Below the pieces are notes generated by a model, which saw nothing but the letters and a program-made list of their open reading frames with translations, ran no database searches and was not told the origin of the DNA. Source: Gonapodya prolifera JEL478 (lineage: Eukaryota; Monoblepharomycota; Monoblepharidomycetes; Monoblepharidales; Gonapodyaceae). Taken from it: 64,000 nucleotides of DNA. Where the stretch lies: the NCBI GenBank assembly GCA_001574975.1, contig KQ965740.1:607591-671590 (forward strand), in the 5' to 3' direction. Below, piece after piece: positions 21,751 through 30,736 of this stretch; the first letter of the stretch is position 1, and every line of letters begins with the position of its first letter. Made by a program: the position numbers and the translations under genes.

Positions 21751-23631
21751 ATGAGCGATACTGCTCTTCCCTCGACAGCGATTCCGGCAACTTTTCTGTT
21801 TTTACTCTGGCTAGTTTTCGGACATCTTCGGAACTCAAATACTACAGACGACGACTCTCTATTTGACCGGATATTCAGTCCAAAACGTATTCACCTTCAA
21901 CGCCTCTTTGATGCTGACGCTACATTTCACGATTGCGATGACGAAAGCCCCTTCCTCGTTCACAATGGCGGGGTGAAAATGTCTCGCCATCGGCCCGACA
22001 GGAAGCGCCTACTTCATAAAGCTCGACCAGTGCCGGAATCTTTGCCTGAACCAGCCCCTGCAAGTTCACGTCGTAAAAAAAGAAAGAGCGCTCATAAAAG
22101 GTCAAAGAATAATGTGGACCCGTCTTCGCTCGAGACCGAAGGATCCCATCCGCGGGATCTTCTTCCAGATGAAGGGCCAGTATCCAACCCACAATTGGAA
22201 GAATACGAACTTGTTGAAGAATGGAGAAAGCGCACTGATGTCAACGCAGGCCGTCAGTCAGAGACACCACCTCCAGAACCCGAAGAGCCACCTGCCTCAC
22301 CTCCACCACTTCCAGAACCCGAAGAGGCACCTCCACCACCTGCAGACCCACACCTCACTTCAATCCTTCATCTTCGGGAGGCGGAGATCCGACAGCTTAA
22401 GGACGTTGTTTTCTCCCTTCAACTACGAGTAAAACAGCTTGAGCCCATCCCAGTGGACCAAGCCGAAACCCCAGGCGAAATCGTGAGCATGGATGCTGAA
22501 GTGGCAGACCTGTTCAAGGACATTATTGGAATGGGGAAGGTGAGATTAATATTCAACATGGCATTTCTCCGTTTGCGTGTACCAATTATACTCAACACTT
22601 GCAGCTCAAGCTCGCATTCCAAGATTTTTACTCTTCTGCAAAGCTGAACGTCGCTCGTCGCAAGCTTGGAATCCAGTCTGGTGCAAATAGCGGAGCACTC
22701 GGAGGTCTGGGATCTCGGCCCCATATGTGTTTTGTTGGAAATCCGGGTACTGGCAAAACCAAAATGGCGCGTCTCGTGAAGACAATGATGCAGAAGGTAT
22801 TGGTTGGGTGAATTACCCTATCACCTTGTTGCAGTCACTCATTGAGTGCTTTGTAAACACTTGCAGGTCGATCTACTGCCCCCAAATGGCAAGTTCCTTG
22901 AAGTCTCGCGCGATGACCTCGTTGGTGGGTTTGTTGGTCAAACAGAGGCCAGAATGAAGGCAGCGTTTGAAATGGCAAGAGATGGTGTGCTTTTTGTCGA
23001 CGAGGTGTGTTCAGCAGTGTGTTTCGCAAACGCGTTTCTCACATTTTGTTTCAAAGGCGTATCGACTGACTCCCACTTCAGCTGGTTCACACTCGTCATC
23101 CGACTACGGTAGGATTGCTCTTGATGCAATCCTCACCCAAATGTTCGTCTTAAAGTCGTTTGTCCGTGTCTGCCCTTCTCAAAACGTCTTTACTGTAGGA
23201 CTGCAGCCACAAATTCCATCACATTTATCTTTGCTGGCTACCCAACCAACATGACACATTTTCTCACGGCCAATCCAGGGCTTCGCTCGCGCATCCCGTA
23301 CACCTTTCAGTTCCCTGACTATTCATGCCCAGAGCTCGCTGCCATTTTCGAGCGCACTTGCGTGCTTGCCGGGTTTGACCTTGCACCAGATGTTGACCGA
23401 ACGTGGCTTGCAGAGGAGTTCGGCAGGTTTTCCGAAGAGAGGCGGAGATCGGCCAATGGGAGATTGGTCGAAGTACTCTTCAACAAGTGCAGAGTTGCGT
23501 TGGACGCAAGATTAAGTGCGTGGGCGAGGAAGGTTGGGGACGGTATGACGTGGGAGAGAAGGTTATTGCAAACAATTGAGAGGGGGGATGTGGAAGAAGG
23601 TATGAAAAGGGTGGAGATCGAAATGAGTTAG
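21751..23631 (+). CDS. CbbX/CfxQ-like AAA+ ATPase with N-terminal membrane helix
   Basis: The N-terminus (best Met 21751; 21670 possible) carries a hydrophobic segment, IPATFLFLLWLVFGH, then a basic and Pro/Glu-rich region and a short coiled coil. The AAA+ core follows: KLNVARRKLGIQ, FVGNPGTGKTKMARLV (Walker A), FLEVSRDDLVGGFVGQTE, GVLFVDEAYRL (Walker B), FAGYPTNMTHFL (sensor 1), NPGLRSRIPYTFQFPDY (Arg finger region) and the C-terminal SANGRLVEVLFNKC. The order DLVG.FVGQTE, FVDEAY and ..GL.SR.P....F.DY is characteristic of the CbxX/CfqX (CbbX) branch, best known as Rubisco activase in bacteria and red plastids. Fungi have no Rubisco, so the client is unknown. The first exon ends at 22539; later introns are near 22797-22866 and 23004-23055. 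Confidence 0.85.
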
Positions 23632-23866
23632 CACTGAATTCACTGAATTCTGAATAAAATTGGGGAGAAGTGGAGCCAAAGGCACTCGGCCTTGGACGGT
23701 GGAGTGCCTCCCACTCAAAGTTGCCACAGCGGGCGAAGTGAGTCCGGACTATGAAGTGACAATTTCTCTTCCTTTCTTGAGAAAGGCATTCAGCTCATTG
23801 GACGACATCTTTTGCAATCCAATCCTGAATCCCTGCCTCCAATCAATCTTCTCGGATCGCGCCTAA

Positions 23867-24484
23867 ATGTCGGACTTCACCCCGCCCAAGTGGATGCGGA
23901 CTTGGTTCCGCACCGCAACACCCCTTGCAATCTGGGATGCAGCATTTCTCCTCCTTCGCCCATACACGTACAGCGGGCACTTCCTGGGTGACACTGTTTA
24001 CAAAGCTTACAATGACCTGTACGTGGTGATGGACACCTCCTACTCTCGCGCAGTGTACGAGGCGGGAGGAGCACTCAACGGATACGTGACTTCGGTGGCA
24101 CTGAGCCAGTACATTACGGACATTCCCCTCCAAATCCTGGCACTCCGATTGTGGAGCTCGTCGGATCCCGCGTGTGTTGCCCAGGGTAGCCTGGTAGCGC
24201 TGGTGTCTCAATTTGCAGTGTTTGTGCGCACAGGACTCTTTATTGGCTCGGACGTGTTGGGGGGCTTTCAGAGCACAAAGAATGGTGCACATTGGATGAA
24301 GCTACTGTACTACGGGACCAACGGTATGTGCAATACATATCACGCTTTTGACGTACCAGAGTAAACACGGCTCCACCGTTTTGTTACAGGTGCGTGGTTG
24401 GTGTCGTCTGCGATGATAGTGGCGCATTTCTATCCCAAATTTGCTGAACATTTACGAAAGACGTTGCCAAAGAGAAAAGATTAA
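23867..24484 (+). CDS. Unrecognised multi-pass membrane protein
   Basis: The start at 23867 gives MSDFTPPKWMRTWF, then hydrophobic stretches around ATPLAIWDAAFLLL, the segment ITDIPLQILALRLW, and CVAQGSLVALVSQFAVFVRT, with the last exon reading AWLVSSAMIVAHFYPKFAEH and ending in a basic tail (LPKRKD). One intron of about 65 bases (donor GTATGT near 24326, acceptor near 24390) separates the two coding exons. About four membrane segments are likely. I do not recognise the family. A decayed copy of its last exon lies at 25620-25745, so the 3' end was part of a local duplication with the neighbouring cysteine-rich gene. Confidence 0.7.
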
Positions 24485-24870
24485 TTTGCCCCACCGACCT
24501 TACGACCATGTATGCTGCTCTTGCGAGGTTTTATAATAACTTATTATCTATCGGGTCTACCTATTAATTTCAAGATTAGCGTGCACTCCCAATGCACGCG
24601 CAAACATGGTCCGAGACGGGGCGCCCCTGGGGGACTTAATTTCTAGTTGATACATTCTGTCAGCAACCTCTCCGACATTCTTCAGATGGACTGAAATGGT
24701 GGGTCGATTGATGAACGCTAAACGAGTTGCTTGGGCAATTAACAATGAGATTGACTCTACTAGTAACGACATATGTATTTCGAATGTCCCATCTCACAAG
24801 AGCCGGTCATTGTTTCATAGTCTAAGGCGATTCAAGAGGCCAACCACGCAACAATGTGGCAGCAAATTAA

Positions 24871-25168
24871 TTAGCACAGTCCCTTGCGACAGCCCTCTGG
24901 CGGGGGGGCACCAAGACACCCTTGGAAGTAGTCTCTGTCGCATCTCTGGCGGCACAGCGAGCGATTGATACCCGTCCATCGCTTGCGGCATTCCGCGTGG
25001 CAGTCAAGCCAATCGTCGCCGCAGGATTGGGCCCGAGCGGTGGTCGTGAAGACTGAGGAGTAGGCAAAACAATAAGCACAGATCCGTTTGCTTAGACGAA
25101 GACTTCCGCGACTTACGTAGGATGGTGGCAAGGACGAGGATTGCGATCAAGGAAATCTTCGCAACCAT
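24871..25168 (-). CDS. Small secreted cysteine-rich protein, copy 1 (hairpin-like)
   Basis: Exon 1 from 25168 encodes MVAKISLIAILVLATIL, then an intron (25116-25053, donor GTAAGT) and an exon reading LFTTTARAQSCGDDWLDC, HAECRKRWTGINRSLC, RQRCDRDYFQGC and LGAPPPEGCRKGLC. The 77-residue product has a clear signal peptide (likely cut after ARA) and a mature part of about 52 residues with eight Cys. The spacing C-x3-C-x11-C-x3-C matches the alpha-hairpinin pattern (two helices clamped by two disulfides), extended by an outer Cys on each side plus a C-terminal pair. Known alpha-hairpinins are plant defence peptides or protease inhibitors; function here is unknown. Secreted effector or antimicrobial roles are possible inferences. 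It is related to 26526-26871 and to the decayed copy at 25897-26091. Confidence 0.75.
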
Positions 25169-25619
25169 ATGCGTGGGGTGGGGGGTGATGCGCAGGGTAT
25201 GGGAGGGTGGAAGACAGCGACGTTTTCTTTCGGTATTTGTCTCCTATAATTTTAGACTTTCATACTTCCTGACCAGTTCCTGTCAGTGGCTTTGCGGTGA
25301 GGGCTGGTGAGGGCGTTCACCTCCGAGGTCGGCGGTGATGCCGAACACCCGAACCCGTGTGAACAGTGAACGCCCAAGAAAAATGCGAATTAAGTCTGCA
25401 CATGCACGTGCACCAGGACTCCTGTTCACTCATTTATCCGACATTTTAACGTGAAATCGATTCTTGGTTATAGTGCATATATGCATTCAAGTCCAACTTT
25501 ACAGACGGCAGTCGGATACAGACCGTACACCTTAGGTGAAGTTGCTATATATATTACGGGGGGTATGTGCTAAAAGGTCAATATCTCGCCCATCATATAT
25601 CAGAGTAAGCACGCTCCAC

Positions 25620-25745
25620 CGTATTGCTTCAGACACTTGGCTGATGTCGTATGTGCTGGTGGTGGCGCATTTCCATTCCACATTTGCAGAGAATTCACGA
25701 AAAACGATGCCAAAGAGAAAACGTAAAGCTGTTCTAGTGTTGAAG
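25620..25745 (+). pseudogene. Decayed copy of the membrane-protein last exon
   Basis: The frame reads TWLMSYVLVVAHFHSTFAE and RKTMPKRKRK, against AWLVSSAMIVAHFYPKFAE and RKTLPKRKD in the intact gene at 24391-24484. No upstream exons are present, and the former stop codon region has been altered so that the frame runs on. It is a gene-tail fragment left by the duplication and is not expected to be functional. Confidence 0.65.
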
Positions 25746-25896
25746 TGTGTTGATTTTGGTGCATCCACCGCAACATCACACTACTTCCAGCTGCCACCCC
25801 TTTTATTGAACAGGCACACGTTGCGCGTAGACATGTTCGAAACGGAGCGTCCACGGGGGACTTTTAATTTCTACTCGATACCGGATACATTGATTG

Positions 25897-26091
25897 TCAA
25901 CAACCTGTCCAACATCCTTCAGGCGCTGTTGTACCAAGACAGCTTTGAAAATCGGTATCGTATCGGCGATTGCAAACGTTGTTGCTAGACCGGTCAACCG
26001 CTAGCGGCATTCCTTGTGGCAGTGACGCCACTCGTCTCAGTAAGACTGGGCGCGACGGGTGGGCGTGAAGACTGAGGAGGGGGAAAGACAA
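25897..26091 (-). pseudogene. Decayed copy 2 of the small Cys-rich gene
   Basis: The minus strand keeps recognisable pieces: a VFTPTRRAQS signal-peptide end, SLPQGMPLAV in a shifted frame where copy 1 has CHAECRKRW, and DTDFQSCLG and APEGCW near the end, against DYFQGCLGAPPPEGC. A stop follows the signal region (AQSY then stop) and most Cys positions are lost. Exon 1 is also degraded. It is clearly related to the two open copies but broken. Confidence 0.65.
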
Positions 26092-26110
26092 TGAGTGTGC
26101 GAATCTTTTG

Positions 26111-26525
26111 CAAGGAAAGAGATGAGCGAGACCCGCGTATAAATGGGAATGATGATGAATAATGCTATATTACTCATCATTCGTTAATCTACTTTGACCA
26201 ATAACAGTGGACAAGGGGAAATCTTCTCTTGGATGTAAATGCTGGGTCTCGGAGAATGTATGAGACCTCATATGTATCTTTGAGGTCGTCCGTTGACAGA
26301 TATGGAAGAAATATTCACACAAACTGATTCACGGCGGGAATTCGTGTTTATGTAATTCGAGGTTGCACAACATGTATGATATCGCCTTTCATCTACACGC
26401 GTACGATTCTTTATGAACTACTGAATTGACACTATCGCTCACAGTTGCCACATAATCCAAAATTCCCATGTTGCAACATCGTGTCACGACCTCGACCCAA
26501 GAAGACGAACCACGGACCACGGCAA
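26111..26525. other. Intergenic region inside the Cys-rich cluster
   Basis: AT-rich spacer between the decayed copy and the third copy. No open frame of note and no clear repeat of the flanks. Confidence 0.4.
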
Positions 26526-26871
26526 TCAACAGCTGAATAGGTGTTTATAACCCTCCGGGGGCGGAGCACCAAGACACCCTTGGAAGTAGTCCTTGTCACA
26601 TTTCTTCTTGCACAGATTCCGATTATAATCTTTCCATCGCTCGCGGCACTCCTTGTGGCATTCAATCCAATCTTCACCGCAAGTCTGGGCCTGAGTGGCG
26701 GTCGTGAAGACTGAGGAGTAGGCAAGACAATGAGCACAGATCCGTTTGCTTAGACGAAGACTTTCGCGACTCACGAAGGATGGTGGCCAGGATGAGGATT
26801 GCAATGAGAGGAAATCTTCGCCATCGTGTGATGCGCCGGGTATGACGTGGGGCGTTGGCTACGACAGACAC
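26526..26871 (-). CDS. Small secreted cysteine-rich protein, copy 3 (hairpin-like)
   Basis: Exon 1 runs 26871-26775 and exon 2 26710-26526, joined in phase 1 as in copy 1. The product of 93 residues begins MSVVANAPRHTRRITRWRR and continues PLIAILILATILLFTTATQA, then QTCGEDWIEC, HKECRERWKDYNRNLC, KKKCDKDYFQGC and LGAPPPEGYKHLFSC. Compared with copy 1 there is one extra base just after the ancestral ATG (ATGGCGAAG near 26825), which shifts the old start out of frame; an upstream ATG restores an open frame but adds a basic extension before the hydrophobic core. The C-x3-C-x11-C-x3-C core is intact, while one C-terminal Cys became Tyr. It may still be secreted, or may be at an early stage of decay. 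Confidence 0.6.
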
Positions 26872-27316
26872 CTTTTCACTGTCCGTATTTGTACCTCATT
26901 GTAATACGGCGTTCCTGTGGCTTAGCGGCAAGGGAGGATAAAGGGCGTCTCATCGGAGCCGCTGGGCGGAGGACAACGCCCGAACAACCGAACCCTGGTG
27001 ACGCCTGCGATGACGTCTGTGCATCCACAGCCATTCCTGTGCACTCATTGTACGATATTTTTCCGTCAGAATTCGAAGCCATCGTGGCTGAAAGTGCATC
27101 TTCAAGTCCGGTGGCGGGAAAACACAATCGATACGCCCCTTCAACGCCTCTCCAAACGTATCTATTCCAGGGACGAGCACTGCTTTGCTGCACTGTCACA
27201 AACAGCCGCTCTCCGAGGCGGCATCTCTCCGTGCTAACACATTATTTATTATACACAAAATGAAGGCGGCCTGCGCCATGGTCGCTATGTTACAAAACTG
27301 TCTATTTGAATTAAAA
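26872..27316. other. Intergenic region, duplicated 5' flank of Cys-rich copy 3
   Basis: The first 170 bases or so resemble the 5' flank of copy 1 (about 25200-25370), including a shared stretch ending near CCGAACCC. This suggests that the promoter was duplicated with the gene. The rest shows nothing. Confidence 0.45.
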
Positions 27317-29270
27317 TTAGATGAGGTGCGCCTGCGCCCGCAGCTCCGGCGACGATTCCCACGGCAGCTCGTTCTTTCGCCAAAACGGCACCATCCACCT
27401 GTCACTCTTTGACGATGACCGCTTCAGCCGTGGCGGGAGGCTCTTGCCGTCCAGAACCGACACGGGAAAGAACCCCACCGTGTCGTCAGAGTCGTCCCGG
27501 AGCACCCGTCCGAGCGCCCATCCGTCGGGGTAGGAGGTATATATGTGGACGGTTTGGCCGGGAGCGACGGCGACTTCGTCGCTGGAGCGCGGCTCGAACG
27601 TTGTGAGGGCGGTGGCGGACCTGAACGATGTGACGTAGTCTTTGCGTGGAGCGGCACACATGAAGCAAAAGAAGCCAGAACGCACCTCAGCGACGCCAAA
27701 CCGCCGCTACTACGACCACTCTTCACCGACAAAGCAACCGACATCTCCGACGTGAGCGACGGCAGTGATCCCACACGAGCCACACCCAAACCGGTCCTGA
27801 TCTGCACCTGCGTTTGCCCCTCCCCGAGCCGAAAAAGCCTCGGCGTCGCAGGCCGCCTCATCCATCTGCTGGGCGCCAAAAAGGGGCTCGCAATGACCCG
27901 CCCGAAAAACGCCCCCGCGTACGACCCCGCACTTGCGGGCGGCGCCGACGCCGACGTCGGGGTCGGCGTCAACGATGGGAGGGAGTAAGAGGGTGGATCC
28001 GACCCCGAGAAGGACGGCCGCTCCGCCTCGGCCCCGGACTCGTCCGAGCTCGAAATGTACGTGCGGGGGGACGAGGGGTCCAGACTCGCCGTCGCCGTTG
28101 CTGTGGCCGTCGTGGGTGGTTTCTCGCTCCACGCGTCCGACCCCCCCACGGTTGCGACGACGGAGAAGTTTGCCGACGCGCGCTCGAACTCGTCGGCGAT
28201 GCATCGTTTGGCCCGACGTGTGCGCCAGAGCAGGCATGCGCTGACCAGGCCTAGGAGGATCGCGAAGATTGTCACGAAGAGGCCGGCCGCGGCGGGGAAG
28301 CTGAGGCCCATTATTCTGGCGTGGGGTGCGGGGGAAGGGATGGTTGGGATCTCTGCGACATGAACGAAGAGAATGCACGTACAGCGGTTGCTCGCCGCCC
28401 GCAGAGGCGACGATGGTCGGCGGGGGGCTTGTGGATGGCGCGGCGGCGGCGGGGGGGGTGGTGAGTCGCAGGGCGGGTTGTTCCGTTGGGGGTGGTTTCG
28501 CGGATGCGATGCCCGTTGTGAAGGTGAAGATGGTTTCGCTGCTGTGTGGGTGTGCGCGGTGGTGCATGGGGTGGGTGATTGTAAGGGAGGCGTCGTGGAG
28601 ATGCACCGTTGACACAAACATACCTTGTAGGACCCCCCGCCGCACTCGTCGCTTCCACGATCCTGTCCACGGGGGTGTTATCCACCTGCGTGCTCGTCGG
28701 TGCGTTGGGCGGTGGAGGTGGAGGTGGAGGCGGTGGCGGAGCTGGGGGTGCTTGAATTTTATCAGCGGGTGGAGGAGGCGGTGGCGGAGGAGGAGGCGGA
28801 GGGGGTGGTGGTGGAGGAACAGCCACCGCGACAGTGGAAACGACGGCCTTCTTGCCCTGCCCCGGTGGCGTATTCTTCTGCCCCTATCACGCATGTTTCG
28901 GTTGGCCTCAACTCGATCTCCGGTACGCTATACTCTCCCGCACGCACCTTTCCGCCTCCCTGGGCCCCATCGCCTCCGTCGCCTCCGTCGCCCCCGTCGC
29001 CCCCATCTCCGCCGTCGGTTAGTACGGGGTCAGAGGCAGGCGAGGGTGCGGGTGGTAATGGTGTTGGTGTTGGTGGCCCTGAGCTCGATCCCCCGTCCGA
29101 CTCTCCCGCGTCGCCGCCTTTATCCCGCCTCGTACCAGCTCTGCGGCGCAGTTGTGCGGGGCTGGAAAAGTGCTGTGGCATCAGCGCGTGCGGTGTGTGC
29201 GTGTGCAAAGGTCAGGGACGGCTCACATGTGAAGGCTCTGCCCGCCGCCGCCGCCGGGTGCGTCGTTCAT
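27317..29270 (-). CDS. Single-pass membrane protein with C-terminal SH3 domain (Fus1-like layout)
   Basis: From 29270 (MNDAPGGGGQS) the protein has a low-complexity outer part with GGD repeats and two polyproline runs (near 28700-28830). A transmembrane helix follows (AAAGLFVTIFAILLGLVSAC, near 28290-28240) with basic residues RTRRAKR after it. Then comes a Ser/Thr/Pro-rich cytosolic stretch and a C-terminal SH3 domain: ATALTTFEPRSSDEVAVAPG, VHIYTSYPDGWALGRV and GFFPVSVLDG. The ALYDF-like start, GW and FP..VL positions are standard SH3 contacts. The intron before SH3 (donor GTGCGT near 27690) is clear. Yeast Fus1, a mating fusion protein, has the same order: outer O-glycosylated part, one helix, SH3. 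Homology is not proven; the similarity is architectural. There is no classical signal peptide, so a reverse signal-anchor is likely. Confidence 0.7.
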
Positions 29271-30736
29271 CGTCGCCTTGGCTCGCACACGATCGGATCC
29301 AGTCGGCGGTCTTGCACGACGCCGCGCACCGCAGCGAATAAGTAAGGGGAATCGCTAAATCGATTCGCGCGTCCCTCCGAGACCCCGACCGCACGGCACG
29401 ATCTCGCCTGGGGCGCCCCTCGACAGGGTTTTGTTTGTTTGGATGTCGGGTCTTGGCGGCGGGAAGTGTATTGAGGTAGGGAGGCCCAACGGGGAAGGGC
29501 GAGGTGTGGTGGAGTTGGGGGGCATGGTGGTGGAGAGGGAGATGGTTTGGTGGATGGGATGTGGTGGGGGCGGGAATTGGGTGGATTGGATTGGTCGATG
29601 GAGGAGTGGACTCCTCAGGGTCTATGCACTAGGAGTTAAGTGTTGCATTTATTTATTGTATGCGTTTGTGTCCCGGAGGAGGGGCTCATTGTGTGCGAAT
29701 CTGGGTACTACATGATGACCATGACAGACGACGTGTGCGTTTTCAAACAAACAAACAGGGAAGGGAAACATGGGGAAGAAAGCGAGCTAGATCTTTTTTA
29801 TCACTACGAGCGAGCACCGTTGCGAAGCGAGGCGCACTGGGTGGTCTCTATTGTTTGGACAGTGATTCGAGACTCGCATCTGTCACCGGCACCGCCCCTG
29901 AACGGTTCCACCCGCGCACAAAAGGAGGCGAAGTGAAAGTTTTGCGCCCGTTTTGCGCCGTTGCGGTGAAGTTTCGGTCGTTTAGGGAGCCGAAGACCCT
30001 GAGGTTTTGAAGGTTTGTGTGACCGAAGACGGTGCACAGGTATGTGAGCGCGCGGAGGATGGAAAGTAATGAAATGTGGAGTTCAATGAGAGCGATGCAC
30101 GCAAATGTGAGATTGGGAGACACGGCGAGTTGTGGGGTGGGGGGAAAAGGAGCGTCACCGGGAGTCACCGGGAGCGCGCGCCACACGGACCACAGACCTC
30201 GGTGCGTGGGTGTCTGAGCTGGCTGCACGCAACCTGTCACCCGCAACAGAGTACGGGATTTGCCGGGTGCAGCGAGTGCGCAGACACCCACACGCAGCAA
30301 CAGTGCAGAGTGCGGCGCCGGATCGAGCGCACAGAGGCAGAAAACCGAAGTCGGGCGGGAGTGAAGATCGCATCGGAAGGCAGAGACCAGGACGGAGAGC
30401 GCACCCGGGACGCACGAATACCGGAACAGGAACGGGAGAGAGGGCAGGCGAGGGCAGGGGATGAGTGCAGTGCAGCGCGCGCGCGATGCAGAGCGGGAAG
30501 TGAGACACACTCGCACGGCCACACCGACACACCCGCACGCGACTCCAACGCTCGCACAGACTGCAGCACAGTGGTCGCGACGCACCGCTCGCGTGGACTT
30601 GGCCCACGACGCTCTCGACGCTCGCATCCAGGGGCAGCAGCAGGGGCAGCAGCAGGGGCAGAACTCGCAGACACTGCTCGCGCCCACCCTCGTGCACTCC
30701 CATTCCAATTCCTCCGACCTCACCCTATCCGACACC
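29271..30736. other. Intergenic region and 5' leader of the sugar porter gene
   Basis: It holds the promoter of the leftward SH3 gene and of the rightward transporter. Purine-rich DNA is seen at 29440-29600. A short GGGGCAGCAGCA tandem repeat lies at about 30630-30662. The transporter frame is open back to an ATG at 30461, so its N-terminus could be about 90 residues longer. No other gene is supported. Confidence 0.45.

Larger units (their letters stand above)
24391..26110. repeat. Local segmental duplication (membrane-gene tail + spacer + Cys-rich gene)
   Basis: Three blocks in order recur. The membrane gene's last exon at 24391-24484 matches 25620-25745. A non-coding block at about 24556-24690 matches about 25795-25935 (shared stretch around GGGGGACTT, TAATTTCTA and CAACCT.TCC). 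The Cys-rich gene on the minus strand at 24871-25168 matches 25920-26110. A third Cys-rich copy at 26526-26871 shares coding sequence and several hundred bases of 5' flank with copy 1 (25170-25370 against 26840-27000), but not the membrane-gene tail. So at least two duplication steps occurred. Confidence 0.7.

Noticed and set aside
25536-25988. 150-residue plus-strand frame as a live gene.
   Set aside because: It runs from a decayed exon copy into the duplicated non-coding block; the frame is open by chance after loss of the original stop.
27710-28894. Very long minus-strand frame of His/Arg/Pro composition.
   Set aside because: Most of it is the wrong frame over the GC-rich SH3 membrane gene; only one segment coincides with a true exon.
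30076-30736. Long plus-strand frame upstream of the sugar porter as a separate gene.
   Set aside because: It has charged low-complexity composition without a domain; a longer transporter N-terminus or leader is the better reading.
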